Below, piece by piece: positions 25,090-37,529 of a DNA stretch of 64,000 nucleotides. The stretch's first letter is position 1. The number at the start of each line of letters is the position of its first letter. The DNA lies in assembly GCA_023101885.1 (NCBI GenBank), contig JALPQD010000137.1, forward strand, positions 5,012,041-5,076,040. The letters are read 5' to 3'. The notes under the pieces were generated by a model. It was not told the origin of the DNA. It saw only the letters and a program-made list of their open reading frames with translations, and searched no databases. The DNA comes from Typhlomys cinereus. Its lineage: Eukaryota > Chordata > Mammalia > Rodentia > Platacanthomyidae. The position numbers and the translations under genes were made by a program.

Positions 25090-25445
25090 GCCAAGTACCT
25101 GACGAGAAGAGATCCTGAGAGAGAAAGGCTTTATTCAAGGTCATCCCAGGTAATGCTGCTTCTTAAGTATGAAACGATGGCAGGAGCCTACACAGCTGGC
25201 CACAGCTCATCCACACCTGGCCACAGCTGTCTACCGCTGACCACAGCTCATCCACAGCTGCCCACATCTGGCCCGCAGCCAAGAAGCAGAGAGGAAAGGA
25301 AGGCATAAATACCTGCTTCTTCCCTTTCCACCTATAAGCTGGGGTTTCCCATGCAGGTTACCAAGATCAAGATAATCTTTCACAGACAATCCTGAAAGGC
25401 CTTCTTCCAGATGATTCCTGATTTTTCCAAATTGATGCATGGAGA
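25090..25445 (+). mobile_element. Diverged rodent interspersed repeat carrying an internal tandem
   Basis: An early AGAAAGGCTTTATTCAAGG and a late AAGATAATCTTTCACAGACA then CCTGAAAGGCCTTCTTCCAG follow the layout of the rodent repeats at 8131 and 12326. An internal segment (25196-25275) repeats a unit of about 21 bp four times, variants of CTGGCCACAGCTCATCCACA. Confidence 0.5.
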
Positions 25446-26775
25446 CCAACCACCAGATTAGGTTTAACAATTCTTAAATCATGCACGAATGAATTTGGAA
25501 AATGTCTCTGGGTCCTGTCTAGGTTTTATGAATGGCTCGTGTAATCTTTCCTTGTTGATTTGCAACACATGTATTTACTTATTTTTGAATATCCAGGGCT
25601 TCATGTGCTGGGCATTCCCAGAAACACAAACGTGGAGATTCATTCGAGCAGGTGGAATGCTGGTGAGAGCAGTCGTGACAAGACGTGATCCAATAAACAT
25701 GGAGTACTGATAGACGCTTCCACAGAGCACTATCTGTGAGAGAGGACTCAGAATTACCGTGCTCAGCAATCTGCACTGTCTGCTCTAGCTGCTCACTGAA
25801 ATAGCTGTGTGAGGCAGGACGCTTCTGTTGGCACAGCAGCCATACGCTGACGAGTAGTCAGTGTGATGGATTCAACCATAGTCAGTAATGACATGAAATG
25901 GGAACTAGGTGGATGTGTTTATTACATGTCCCTCACGGTCTACAAGAACTGGAAACTCATTTCATGCAACTACTGCATGGGAAGCCAATCTCTGCCTGCT
26001 GCGGGCTTCTTCGTCCTGTGGTGCACATGCATCACGTGCATGGTGCAGCATCGACTCAATGCAACCGTCATGGCCCAGAGCTTTCTCAAGCCCAGAGGCT
26101 GATGTGTGCCATCAACATTGTGGGCGATGCCTCGCCAACCCAATCAGAAGCCAGGAGCTGCTGCTTCCTACCAATCCTTCCTGGATACTGAGCAGGCGCA
26201 TGAACACGGAGCCTGGATGTGAGGACGCGTTTCCGTCCAGCCTCAGTCATTCCGCCCTCGTCCAAGCCTGCTTCGCCCTCCTCCAAGCCTGCTTCGCTCT
26301 GCTCCGAGGACGTCACTCAGGGTGCTGCCTGGCATTTCACGGGTCTCACGTCTCCTTTTGTTTGTTTGCCTCTAATTTCTAATTTTCTGCTCTGACAAAG
26401 ATGTGTCCTGTTCATGATCTGGCTGTCTGCAGAAGGTTTTCTAAGTGACAGTCATGGACACAATTTGGATTGAAGATTCAGTAAGGAAAATCCACACATA
26501 ATCTAGAGAACTGTCCTTATCCTAGTAATAGCATCCCCCTAACCAATTGTGTATCACGGTGCTGCCCCAGGCTGAGCCGAGCCTGCAACTGTACTCATAG
26601 AAGTTCACATGTTAGTTTCTGGAGATATTATGAATCCATGTCTCTTTCATGTAGTCTTTGAGTAGATGGCCGGCTATGCAGTATTCTATCTGCTTCTCCA
26701 AGCACAGATAACTTATTTCTGAGAAAGTGTGGGGGTTGGTTAGCAGAAAAACCAGGAATTATGTTTATGGTTAGG
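25446..26775. other. Unique sequence, no gene seen
   Basis: Unique DNA. A 21-bp direct duplication (TCCAAGCCTGCTTCGC at 26261 and 26282) is the only internal repeat noticed. Confidence 0.5.
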
Positions 26776-26895
26776 AGAGCTTGTGTGTTTGTGTATGTGT
26801 ATACATGAATGTGTACATGTGTACACATGTATATGCTTGTACATGTATATGTGTGCATATTCATATGTGTCTGTGTGTATGTTCACATGTATGTG
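26776..26895. repeat. TG/TA-rich alternating repeat
   Basis: Interrupted TGTG, TATG and ACATGTA units, a degenerate form of the same alternating composition as the 18-19.5 kb array. Confidence 0.75.
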
Positions 26896-27424
26896 TTGCA
26901 TATGTCATACTCTCGTAGGATTAATGTGATTCACTGTGTTATGAGTTTCTTCAGAATGTGTGTATGCACAGGTGGAAGTGTCTGTGTTATGTCTGCACAC
27001 GTGTTAGCACACGTGTGTACTCATCATACCCTGATAGAATTCACTTAATTCTCTGTGCATTCTGAGTTTGGGCACAGTGCTGTTTGGGAGAAAAAGGAAT
27101 CATAGTACTTTCTCCAAGATGGGATGCCTTCAGATCCCTGCACGCACACAGAGACCTGCCCAGCCTGCTCCAGAGCTTGCAAGTGGAGTTGCTGTTGCTG
27201 TGGGTGTTGAGTGGCCTGGGCCTTCCCCACGCATCCATATTCTGTTCACTGAGGACACGGAGCGAGGCAGCGCAGCTGCGGAGCCTGAACAAAGACTCAG
27301 AATGCTGCTGGCCCTAGAAAAGCCTTGATTGTAACTACTAAAAACACTCTCCACAGGAATGAGGGCATTGTGTAGTGTCGTCCAAGTGCAACCAGGGTTT
27401 GTTCATCTTGTGTGTGTGTGAGCG
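26896..27424. other. Unique sequence, no gene seen
   Basis: Three overlapping frames on both strands at 27041-27354 are probably chance. No product is recognised. Confidence 0.5.
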
Positions 27425-27570
27425 TGGGCGTGAGCTCAAGGTGCCCGTGTGGAGGTCAGAAGCCAACTTGCAGAAATCTTTCTCTGCTTCTACATTGTGG
27501 TTTCTGGGACTGGAAATCAGGCTGGTGGGCTTGGTGGCAAGTGTTGTACTGGTTGAGCCAATGTACTAGC
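27425..27570 (-). mobile_element. tRNA-derived SINE, inverted and decayed
   Basis: On the plus strand GTGTGGAGGTCAGAAGCCAA, CTGGGACTGGAAATCAGGCT and GGCAAGTGTTGTACTGGTTG AGCCA correspond to an inverted B2/B4-type body, B box and A box. The match is weak. Confidence 0.45.
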
Positions 27571-27784
27571 ATGTAATGAACGTTTTAAAGCCAAGCTGAG
27601 GAAGCATCACCTAAATAAGACATGTTCTGAAATCAAACCTCAGGAACCCTGGAGCTCCTCGGGTCTGGAATATGTGGAGCACCCACATGCAGGTAGCCTT
27701 GTGTGACAGCCAGGACAGCTGGCCTGCTGGGTCAGCGTAATCCAAACACTCTGTGCTCCTGGGGAAAAAGGCGGGGTCTTTAAA

Positions 27785-28035
27785 AAACTATTTATTTATG
27801 AATGTATATATATTTATTTATGTGCGTATAAATGTGTGTGCGCGTGCACAGTGTGTGTGTGTGTGTGTACGCGTGTGTGTGTGTGTATGAGGCAGGGGTA
27901 AAAGCTGAGCATTATGCATAGGTGACGATGAGAAGCATTTCTCTTCATCCACCCTGTGGGGTTCCAGGCATTGGACTCAGGTCTTCAGGTTTATACGCAG
28001 GCACCTTACCCACTGAACCGTTTCTTTGACCCCTA
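27785..28035 (-). mobile_element. B2-like SINE, inverted, with TG tail
   Basis: The plus strand reads ATTTATTTATG, TG repeat (about 27835-27890), GAGGCAGGGGTAAAAGCTGA, CATTGGACTCAGGTCTTCAG (inverted B box) and ACCTTACCCACTGAACCGTT (inverted A box). On the minus strand this is a complete tRNA head, short body and CA/AT-rich tail. Confidence 0.75.
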
Positions 28036-28547
28036 ATGTGGCATCTTTACAATCAGAATGCTTCTTCAGGACATATTTGCTGAGTAAAAATAGATTACTG
28101 ATTTACAAAGAGATGTTTAGACAGGCAATAAACTACAAAGACGAACTCAGAGAGATAGCAGTTAGTTAGAGGCAGGTGGGAGGTGTTGGTTCGTGGATGC
28201 TGGCTGGGGAGGGGGCTTGGACCCTTAGACTCTGCTGGCTTACTTCCTAGGGAGAGCTATCAGATGAAGCTTCTGTCCTCAGGGACTTCTGGGGCCAATC
28301 CTCTGATGGGGAAGGGGTCACTCTCGGTCTCCTGGCTCAGTGACTTTAAAGGAGAGACAACTCTGGAGCAACAGATCCTTGGCCCCCTTTAGGTCAGACA
28401 ATTGTCAGTCCAGTGACTGACTTGACAGAACCAAGAAGCAAACGGAGAAGAAAAGGGAAATCTACAAACACAGCTAGACTGGCAGGAGGGTCTTCCTTTG
28501 TCACTGGGAGAATACTTCAGTCTTCAGTAGGTATTTATCTCAGTAAT
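28036..28547. other. Unique sequence
   Basis: No feature is recognised. Confidence 0.5.
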
Positions 28548-28896
28548 TCTTTTCTGTTGCTGTGAGATGACACTTAAGCTCTAGCAAGGGGAGAAAGGGA
28601 GATTTATTTAGTTTACAGTTCCAGAGGGGAGTATGGTCCATCGCGGTGGAAAAATCCTCGTGGATGGCCGAGGCCGGGAGTGCTCAGGTCACCTTCGTCG
28701 TCATGGAGGCTGGGGACCCAGCAGCACAGCATCAGAACAGAGTGTAGACAGCCTCCCAGCGGAAGCCTCCCAGATGAGCCTTCCTCAGCGAGACTCCACC
28801 TCCCCAAGGTGCGACCCTCCTGAGCATCCACAGCAGCTAAGGATGCAGATGCACCGGCCTGCAGGGGGGGGGCAGCTCACATTCAGACCATGACAA
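28548..28896 (+). mobile_element. About 350-bp rodent interspersed repeat
   Basis: It begins CTTTTCTGTTGCTGTGAGAT, has GGGAGATTTATTTAGTTTAC and CAGTTCCAGAGGGGAGTATG, and ends AGCTAAGGATGCAGATGCAC and ACATTCAGACCATGAC. It is the least-decayed of the 12326/28548/36820 group and matches the layout of an abundant rodent repeat. Confidence 0.8.
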
Positions 28897-29690
28897 TACT
28901 CAAGTAGTATTGATTTGGTGGGTTGCTCATGTGTGCTGTGATAATATCCATCCCAGGACCATCTGAGAATGGATCCTGAGGGGAGACAGATCATCCCAAG
29001 ACAGAGGTTTAGCTCTGAAAGTGCAACATATGATAGGAAACTGTGCAGATAAGAGGTTTCTATGGGTTGGCAGTGTGAGGCACGCACACGCAATGATGTC
29101 TTTCTATCTTGTCTTTGATCCCACTTCAAAGGTCTGGCTTGGGTTACAGACGGGGAAGACCTGGGACCCACCATGCGGCAGGAGAGAGCAAATCCCACTC
29201 CCTTCTTTCATAAATCCTTTAGAATCTTGTTCTGGGAGGAAATTATCACCCAGTGGTTCCAAGGGTTCCTTCCAGTGACAACGTGTGGATGAGGTACTTT
29301 CGGTGAGATGAGACTGGAGTCCATGCCTGTCTCTCGTCCCAGCTCTCCCTGTGGGTTGGTCTTCTCCACCAGCCTCAGACATTTACACAGGCAAATTCCT
29401 CTCCTGCCTTCCTAACAGGAATGGTCCCCAGGGCCTTTCTGCCCATCCTGGAAGATGTGTAAACAGTCATCTTTCTCTGAAATGGAGTCCTCTCTGCTTC
29501 ACACGTTCAGTCTGGAGCCACGGGGCATCTTTCTGCTCCCACTGCACCAGTGACCCCCACTCTTCTGGGGTGCATTCCTGCTGGAGGCATCAAGCACCAT
29601 TCTCGCTTGCTCTGTTGTACTTTGACAGCTTCCCCAGCTTCTGTTTCCACTGGCACGTTCTCTGCTGGTTGAGTGGCTTGGAGCAATGGC
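28897..29690. other. Unique sequence, no gene seen
   Basis: Unique DNA. The plus-strand frame at 29351-29890 runs into the CA repeat and is not credible as a gene. Confidence 0.5.
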
Positions 29691-29860
29691 ACACACACAC
29701 GTGCACGCGCACACACACACACGCGCACACACACATGTGCACATACAGACGTGCACACACACGTGCACACACACGCACACACGTGGACACACAAAAACAC
29801 ATGCACACACACGCGCACACACACACGTGCACACACACACGTGCACACATACCAACAGAC
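29691..29860. repeat. (CA)n repeat with CG steps
   Basis: CACACG and GTGCAC variants over 170 bp, alternating purine and pyrimidine almost throughout. Confidence 0.92.
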
Positions 29861-32610
29861 AGATGTTTATATGCATACACATACAGATAGAGCAGCACAG
29901 TCCTCTACACTGATGGGGACACAGCAAGCTCCTACATATCCAGTGTGTGAGGAACCAGCAATCCTCTGTCTGAATTCTATTAAATTATTATTCGCTATTT
30001 AGTGTGGGCTCCTGCTGGCTGGAATGGACTCTCTGGACCACAGGCCCATGGCTGCTCTTCCCATTATCTTCCTTCTTTCCTCAAGCTGCGGATCGTCCCA
30101 CAGGCTCCATGTCAATGCGGGGCACGTCCTGTCACAGTTCCCCCTGTCCTGAAGCGCCTCGCCTGAAATACAAGCAGGGAAGGGCACGGAGAAGGACGAG
30201 GCTTCACGAGGACTGAGCTCACCCTCCTGCTCGGCCTCTCAGCAGCTGCTCACGTGCTGCAGCAGTGACCCGAGCAACATATGGGGTGAAGCGTCCGCTC
30301 ACGGCAGCCCTTCGCGTCAGGGAGTCGCAGCTGCAGGAGCTCTAAGCGGTGCTCACACGGCATCCGCATCAGCACATGAAGGGGTAGGTGGCCGTTCTCA
30401 GTCCCGGCAAGTGGCAGATACCCAAAGAAATTCGCATCATTGAGCGGTCACAGTGAAACCAAAGAAATGCTCCTGACAGCGGCATTCCTTTTGGTTAATG
30501 TGCCAGGTACATCTCAGAGCTTTTCATTTTTGGCAAACCACAAAAGATCTCCTCCTTCTGTTATGGCCCCTAGCAAATACGTCATTAAAACCCAGTTCAC
30601 GACAGAGCTGACTTCCCAGAAAGGTGACTTAGGATTCACACTCCATAAGTTTTTGGTTTAACTCTTGCAGTCTAGCTGGCCATTTCCGTTTCTAGGGACC
30701 TCTCTGTGATCTGCAAATGCTGATTGTTTACTTTATGTTTATCCATCCCCTAAATCTCTGTATCCTCGAGGATGCCAGTGCAACCTGTCCCCGTAACTCC
30801 AGTGCCAAAGAATGAAATGTTTCCATCACCTTCAGGCTAAATGCAAAGACGGGATCCCGGGAGCTCATCACAATATAATCGACCCTGTTCACAATATACA
30901 GGACCAGACTGCCCTGTTTACTGCCTTACCCTTGAGCTTTTATTGGCAAAGGAGAGGATCCCACAGTTGCTGTATGGTGGGAGGTGGGTCACCTGTGGGG
31001 CTAGCCAGGGAGCACATGGGTCCTGTCTCGCCCCTATATTCTGATGAACTATGGCATATGGTTGCAGTTCTATGGAGTTCCAGGTGACACTGGTATAATT
31101 GGCCCAGATACACGTGCTGGTTGGTACCGATGCTCATCTGGACAGGATCTACCATCACCCAGAAGACATGCATCGGGCATGCTTGTGAGGGATGGTCTAG
31201 CATATGTGAACTGAAATTGGAAGACAGAACCCGCTCATGCACAGTGTCTTTCCACTTGGTTCAAAAATCCAAAGGAAAGGAGAAGGCAAGTTGAGCGCTC
31301 ACGGTTGCCTCTGCTCCTGACTGCGCAGGCAACGTGAGCAGATGCCCCTAGCCCCTGGCACCAGGCCTTCCTCACCGTGATGGGCTGGTTCTTAGCATCA
31401 CAAGCCACCACAAACTGATTCTCTCCGACACTGCTTTTGTCAGAACATTTCATCATAGCGACAGGAAGAGGAGCTAGGAGCTGTGGGAAAGGGAAAGGTG
31501 GCATTTGAATACTGTAGTGTCTTGGGCATCTGACTGATAGGGAGAAAACAGGATTCCATCCCCCAATGTGCAAGCAGAAGGTAAGCTTCTGTGCTGTTTC
31601 TGCAGGAGTGGGCATGGCATTCCTGTCTCCTCAAAACCCTGGAGCTTCTGTACTGAAGGGAAGAGTCAGCCAGTCCTTTGCCCACTTGTGGGCAATAGTA
31701 CACACCCCTGCCCGTAGTCAGCCTGTGCCGAGGGGAGGAGAAAAGTATGGCAGCATGAAGTGTATGCAATCATTGCCTACCCTACTGTGACAGTGCAACA
31801 CTGCACCGTGGCCACAGGCCAAATGGATTCTACTGTCACTTTAAATACACTGGAGCGCGAACGAGCAAGCTTACCATGATAAAAATAGGTCGTGAAAGTC
31901 TTAAGACTTTCGTATACTTTCACAAGTGAATTGAGTGGTTGCTCTTGCTTCTTGGTTCCTGTCTGTGTGAAGAAGACTTGTGATAAAGAATGATTAGAAT
32001 CTCGTCAGCTACCAGTGGGTTCTTTCTCCATTCCAGGGTCAAATTCCATCTCTGGTCTTGCATTTCCTCATCTGCCTCCGTCTCTGCTATTTTGTGGCAG
32101 TTTCTTTGTATTTTCACCTTTTATAATAGATAGATTAAAAAGTGCTAGTCAACCACTCTATAGAATGTCTCCATTCTGGATTGCTCTACATGTTTCTCAG
32201 GATTAGGTTAATGTGGGGGGGGGGTAGAAAGAATGCCTCAGAAAGGGAACATTCTCAGAATTTCATTCAGGGGCATCATTTTAATATGACATCCTGGCAG
32301 GTGCTTCCGATGTGAGCTTATGGGAACCACAGATGTAAGTTCTGTGTTAAGTTGCAGGCAACATATATTGGTAACATCGAGCAAGTTTGTATTTCAGTGG
32401 AAAGAGAGTTGTAGTGTGAGGCATTTGCCATTCAGGCACAGTCTTCTTTCTTATAAATATTGCTACAAGTTAAATAAAAGTTCATAAACTGCTGACAATA
32501 CCATCGGTACACAAGAAAATCAAGCCTAAGCAGACTTTTGGTACCAGCACCAGGGTGTATGTTACATGCCCCCTAGGCCCACACGCACATCTACACACCT
32601 CTGCTTGCTC
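29861..32610. other. Mostly unique sequence; one possible rodent-repeat remnant
   Basis: No exon can be supported. At 31165-31240, CATGCTTGTGAGGGATGG and GTGAACTGAAATTGGAAGAC resemble the inverted end of the rodent repeat seen at 8131 ('agacaatctcctgcagg...' side), suggesting an old minus-strand remnant. A G9 run lies near 32215. Confidence 0.45.
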
Positions 32611-32613
32611 AAG

Positions 32614-32667
<54 letters not shown>

Positions 32668-32676
32668 ACACACGCA
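32614..32676. repeat. (CA)n microsatellite
   Basis: Nearly pure CA for about 60 bp, ending in ACGCACATGG. It lies immediately upstream of an inserted SINE. Confidence 0.95.
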
Positions 32677-32700
32677 CATGGAAATAAAAGTAAGATAAGT

Positions 32701-33009
32701 GGGGGCTGGAGAAGTGGCTCAGGGGTTAAGCCTCTGCCTTGCAGGTGAGTTCGGATCCTAAGACCCCACGTATAGACGCTGGATGGAAGGGGGGGCGGCC
32801 TGCGTTTCTGGTCCTGGTAGGGCGGAGCCTGTGAATCCTGGGGCAGAAGGAGGTGGAGGCGGTCCATGGTGGTTCCCGGATTTGTCCGTGGTTCTACACA
32901 CACACACACATACATACACACACATACATGCACACACGTGAACACACGCATGCACGCACAATTGAATAAATAATAATAATAATAATAAAAGACTTATAAA
33001 TTTTTTTTA
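32701..33009 (+). mobile_element. Young tRNA-derived SINE with perfect target-site duplication
   Basis: Full-length copy: head GGGGGCTGGAGAAGTGGCTC with AGGGGTTAAGCCTCTGCCTT, body GTCCTGGTAGGGCGGAGCCT, CA-rich tail, then AATAATAATAATAATAAAAG and a T-rich end. It is flanked by AAAAGTAAGATAAGT at 32686-32700 and 33010-33024, identical 15-bp target-site duplications typical of L1-driven retrotransposition. The A-box and B-box regions survive, although about 10 bases near the anticodon stem are missing relative to the 61106 copy. Confidence 0.95.
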
Positions 33010-33025
33010 AAAAGTAAGATAAGTG

Positions 33026-34145
33026 ATGAGTTGAGCGGGAATAGAGAAGACATGAGGGCGGAACAGCTGCAGTTGGGCTTGCAATCACTCGTATGTTCAG
33101 AGGTACCCACCGCATTCCACTCGAGGCATTGGTGCTGGAGGGTCTAAGTAAAGAGGTTAACATGGGACCCTGCCTCATATCGCTCTTGTGAGAAAGAGAG
33201 GCTTGCTAGATTAAGTGATGGATGACTAATCATCTCCTCACTAGACAGTCCTTGAGAACAGTCCCAAGACCTTGTGCTAAGCTGAAGACATGGAGTCTCT
33301 GCTGTGGAGTGCAGAAGTTCTGTGATGACAGAATGTGAATGGGTCAGGTCGGGCAGCACATCTCGCTTGAGGGCAACATGAGCTGACCCAGCTTCGGCCC
33401 TCAGCTGTCCTGTCCAGGTTCTGGGGCTCTCATCCCCACAGGACAGAGTTCCACATTTTCACCCTCACATTGGAGATCTTGGATTTCTAGTGGCGTGGAA
33501 AGGGGCAATGTAGGAGAGAAGCATGGATGGGGCGGGCGGAGCTAGAGAAATCATGGAGAACTTGGCAACGCTGAGCAGGAGGGAGGATGCAGGGGCTTCT
33601 TCCTGGGTGGAAGATGGACCAAACAGATCTTAAATGAGGGATACCGCGGTGCTGACCGTGGTGCTGACTGTGGCGCGACCGTGGAGCTGCACTTGGGATG
33701 AACAGATAGGAGCCTGTCTCTAGATCCATAAGGAAGCCATATCACAGGAAAACGGGAACTTCTTTCCACAATTATTTACCCACAGGCAAGTCACCCAGGC
33801 CCTGGCTGTGCTTAGCACCTGCCAGCACAGGAATCGCAGATGAGACCCAGCAGTCCACACATGCAAAAGCAGGAGGGAGACTGTCTGGAAAGGAGAGACT
33901 ATGAAGTAAAACAGAAGGGGGATGGGATTGGGCAGTAACAGGCAAAAACATGTAATTTCACTGTATCCATGTATGAAAGGGTAGTAGAATATAAATCCCT
34001 GAAAAGAAGCCATCTTGGACAGATGCACAGACAAACGAAAATGGAAAGAAAGCAAACATAAGATCTGAAAGGAAATGGTGCAGGGATTTGGATGAATGGG
34101 AAAAACTTCATGTTTCATGATATTCCTCCTCCCTTACTTCCTCTT
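33026..34145. other. Unique sequence, possible L1 remnant
   Basis: Most is unique. At about 33905-34000, AGAAGGGGGATGGGATTGGG followed by ACTGTATCCATGTATGAAAG faintly resembles a rodent L1 3' UTR. I do not treat it as a firm call. Confidence 0.4.
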
Positions 34146-34151
34146 CTTTCT

Positions 34152-34192
<41 letters not shown>

Positions 34193-34196
34193 GTCT
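34146..34196. repeat. (CT)n microsatellite
   Basis: Pure CT in its centre, with TTCTCT and CTGTCT edges. Confidence 0.93.
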
Positions 34197-36575
34197 TTGT
34201 GCACATTTTTTTTAAGAGAATGGAAGTTGTTGGAGATGAATTATGTTCTCAGGGACAAAACCCTCCTCCTTCCAGAGTTTGGTACTTGAGAAAGATGGGC
34301 TGTTACCCACAGGATGCTACAACCAAAAGAGTGAATAAAAACTAGGATGAGAATGTTTTCTCCATAAAGAAATGGAAAAGTAAGAAGCACATAATGCGTC
34401 CTGAGGCAGCACATGATGCACACACACTCTGAAGCAGCTCACAGGTCTTCCTCCACATGTGCACTACTGAGCTCTTAGTATTAAGTTCAGAATACGTTTA
34501 AGAATTCTCCAGGTTCGTTATGAGTAGTGTAAACCCAGGAACATTCTACAGGCACTGTGTTTGTTATATGTGCACGTTCTTGTATCAGCTTGTTTGAGCT
34601 CAGGTCATTAACCTTTGTTTATGGTACGAACAGGGTAGATACCTTTCTGATGAACGCTAGTGCAGATCCCACAGTTGTCGCACGGTGGTGTTTCACACCT
34701 CGAGGAGGTTACTTTGTGCAGATCGCTACTTCAGATACACCGTTTTCCATGGCATTTGCACTGTGATGGAAGTCATGTGACATACTTCTGTCATGGTCTC
34801 CACTCCGTGGGCGTCATATGATGTGGTCTGAAGGCAATGGTTTCTGTGACAAGCCACTCACCTTGTAGCCTCCTTTTCCTTATTGCTGCACTCATATTTC
34901 ATCTGTGGTGATTCTGCGCTCACTCTCCCCTCTCGATCTCTCTTCCCCCTCCCCCAAAACATTAAAAGATTAAACGCATTAACAGCATAAGAAATTTGCA
35001 TTAAATTCTCCAAAGTCCTTACATATGAGACAAAGACAAAATAATAAAATGAAATTCTAAATTACACTCCTGAAAGTATTTGCCTGAGCACCTGTCTCTG
35101 TTTTGCTTTTCCAAATTGGTACTTCAGAAAGTCTGTTTCCTGATGCCACTGCAAGACAGCAGCAAACCAGTCCTCTTCTCAGACACACAGGGATTCTCCA
35201 CGGTGAATCTGTGCTTCCCAGACTCACTTCCCTCATGTTCTGTTCCCCAACTGACAGAGGATAAAACTTATCCTCCTTTCGTTTGCCTCTTAGGCTTTAT
35301 TACCCCTTCTCATGCCACAAGCTTAACAACCGTGTACCTATGTTGATTTCATCGTTACATGGAATTCTCAACAAGAATACTTAGCTGTAGTCTTTACTCG
35401 CCATCTTATATGCCAGTGATTTGGAACAGCAGAACTTTCCATGTGCCCCAGTGTCTCTCCAATCATAGATAAGGGTCGGGTGGATTTACAGTAAATTATT
35501 ACTTTCATTTTCTTGTTTGAACGCACAGACTTTATTCTAATACCATTCCAGAAAAACCTGGTTTTCTCCTTTATGTACTTTTCTAGATTTTTCAATAAAG
35601 TGACATTATTGACAACAAATTAAATTTGGAAACTGCTATATTTGAATTGTATTGCTCCTACTATGAAAACTTATATTTAATTTGTTACAAATGTAATTGA
35701 TACAAAACACATAAGCATCAAGATTCTTATTTTCAAGTTAAATATGTGTCATTCTCCAGATCCTTGACAAGTTTCTTCATTTGATTCCATGTATCATATG
35801 CTTGTATATCTGCACTGAACACCTTGATATAAGGTAGTCATTTCCTATAAAGTTAATTTTAGCTTTAACCTCAATGTTCATTGTGATAATCTATTATGGT
35901 AAGGAGCATATAGAAATAGGCATGTTTTTCCAAAGCTGGGTAATTCACAGCTTATGAGAATTTAGCTGAGCCTGTGCCTAAGAAATAAGTTACTAATTTT
36001 ATTCTAATAGGCTCAAGGAAAAGAGTGTTTGTAATCTCATAATAGCATGGATAGAAATAATAGCATTGTTCAGAAATTTTGGGAAAAAATTGGAAACAAA
36101 AGACTATAGGTCTCAAAAATACTTGCAACTTGTAATTATGAGTGTGTTTACATTCCAGATGCAAAGTTCTACATAGATCTAGGGGTAAAGAATGCATGTC
36201 AATAACAATGTGAATATTAGTGCTATAATACAAATTTTGGTATAATACAAATGATCAGAAATATTGTTTCATTGACATCACTAAAAATAAGAACAAAAAA
36301 CCAGTTATTGGATGGAACTAGGATGAGCAGAGTCAGCGTGGTGTAGTCCTCCAGCATCAATCAAGGCTCTTTATCTCCATTGTCAGGGATCAAACTAACC
36401 TCAATTATCCTGTTGACTTTTACTTAATAGGTAACAGGAACCATGATAATATTAAATATTTGATTTCTCAAACATTAAAGCAGATCATAGTGTTAATAAT
36501 CTTGGTGAAAATAAAACCATGCTCATGTTTTTTATAACATACCATATATTCTGCATACATTTAAATGTAAAATTC
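34197..36575. other. Unique AT-rich sequence, no gene seen
   Basis: The 35.3-36.5 kb part is strongly AT-rich. Short frames only. No repeat family is recognised. Confidence 0.5.
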
Positions 36576-36725
36576 TCCTGGGAATGCTCATACTGCCTAT
36601 GATCTCAGCACTTGAAAGGTAGAGCCAAGAAGATCAAGAGTTCAGCATTATCCTTAGCTACAGAGTGAGTTTAAAGTCAGCCGACATTGTATGAGTCTCT
36701 GCTTTAAAAAACAAAGACTAAAAAT
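36576..36725 (+). mobile_element. B1-like SINE
   Basis: ATGATCTCAGCACTTGAAAG, AAGATCAAGAGTTCAGCAT and AGCTACAGAGTGAGTTTAAA, then GAGTCTCTGCTTTAAAAAAC, follow the B1 order to its A-rich end. It is diverged. Confidence 0.75.
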
Positions 36726-36819
36726 AACACTAAAATGCAAATGAAAAAGATGAAAAACTTTTCCAAATCTAAGGGCATATTTCAGGTTTTAAAGAGTTAT
36801 AAAAAATCAATAAGATGAG

Positions 36820-37090
36820 TTTACATCATTGCTGAGAACAAATGCCTGATAGTAACTTAAGAGAGGAAGAGCTTGTTTGGGCTCTTGGTTTGAGGGGACA
36901 CAGTCCATGATGGTGGGAGAGGGGCGTCAGGAAACAGAGATGTGACTAGAATCAAGGACAACCCACACATTCTAGGACCCCACCCCCCAGCCGGCCCACA
37001 ACCTCCCCACACAGCGCCACCAGCTGGCAGCAAGTGTTCTAACACACAAAGCTGAAGGAGACATTTCACAAACCACAGGAAAGTGGCAGC
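36820..37090 (+). mobile_element. Rodent interspersed repeat, diverged third copy
   Basis: It has AGAGAGGAAGAGCTTGTTTG, GACACAGTCCATGATGGTGG, AACCTCCCCACACAGCGCCA and ACCAGCTGGCAGCAAGTGTT, the same order of blocks as 28548-28896 and the common rodent consensus. The 3' end is decayed. Confidence 0.65.
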
Positions 37091-37529
37091 GTGGGAGTTT
37101 CGTGGGGGAAAGAGAGGGACCCGAGGGATCGACATTGCGCAGAGTAATTGTTGTTAGCCATGTCCTAAAGGAAGCAGAGCGCGACTTCAAAGCAGATGCC
37201 GAGACAAGAAGTCTGCTCAGAAATTGCTTCTGTCAGTAATTGCTCGGGCATGGGAGGAACATAGAGGTCTGAAGTGTATGGAGCAAGAAAAGTTTCTTAA
37301 GGAGAAACATTGGGGGCCGTGGGTGGAGAACTGGATTGCATGGCTTCGCAATGGGTAATTGGAAATACTGTGCCAAGTTCTATTATGAAACCCTTACCTG
37401 ATTAATAGCAGGGTTGAAACGTACATTTGGAGTGAGGCTCTTTTTCTTTAAAATGGCACAAAAGGGGCATCTGTGGAATTCCAAACCTTAAACCTCCATG
37501 CCAGAAGCTCCGTCTCTGGTGCCCGGGAA
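37091..37529. other. Unique sequence
   Basis: No feature is recognised. Confidence 0.5.
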
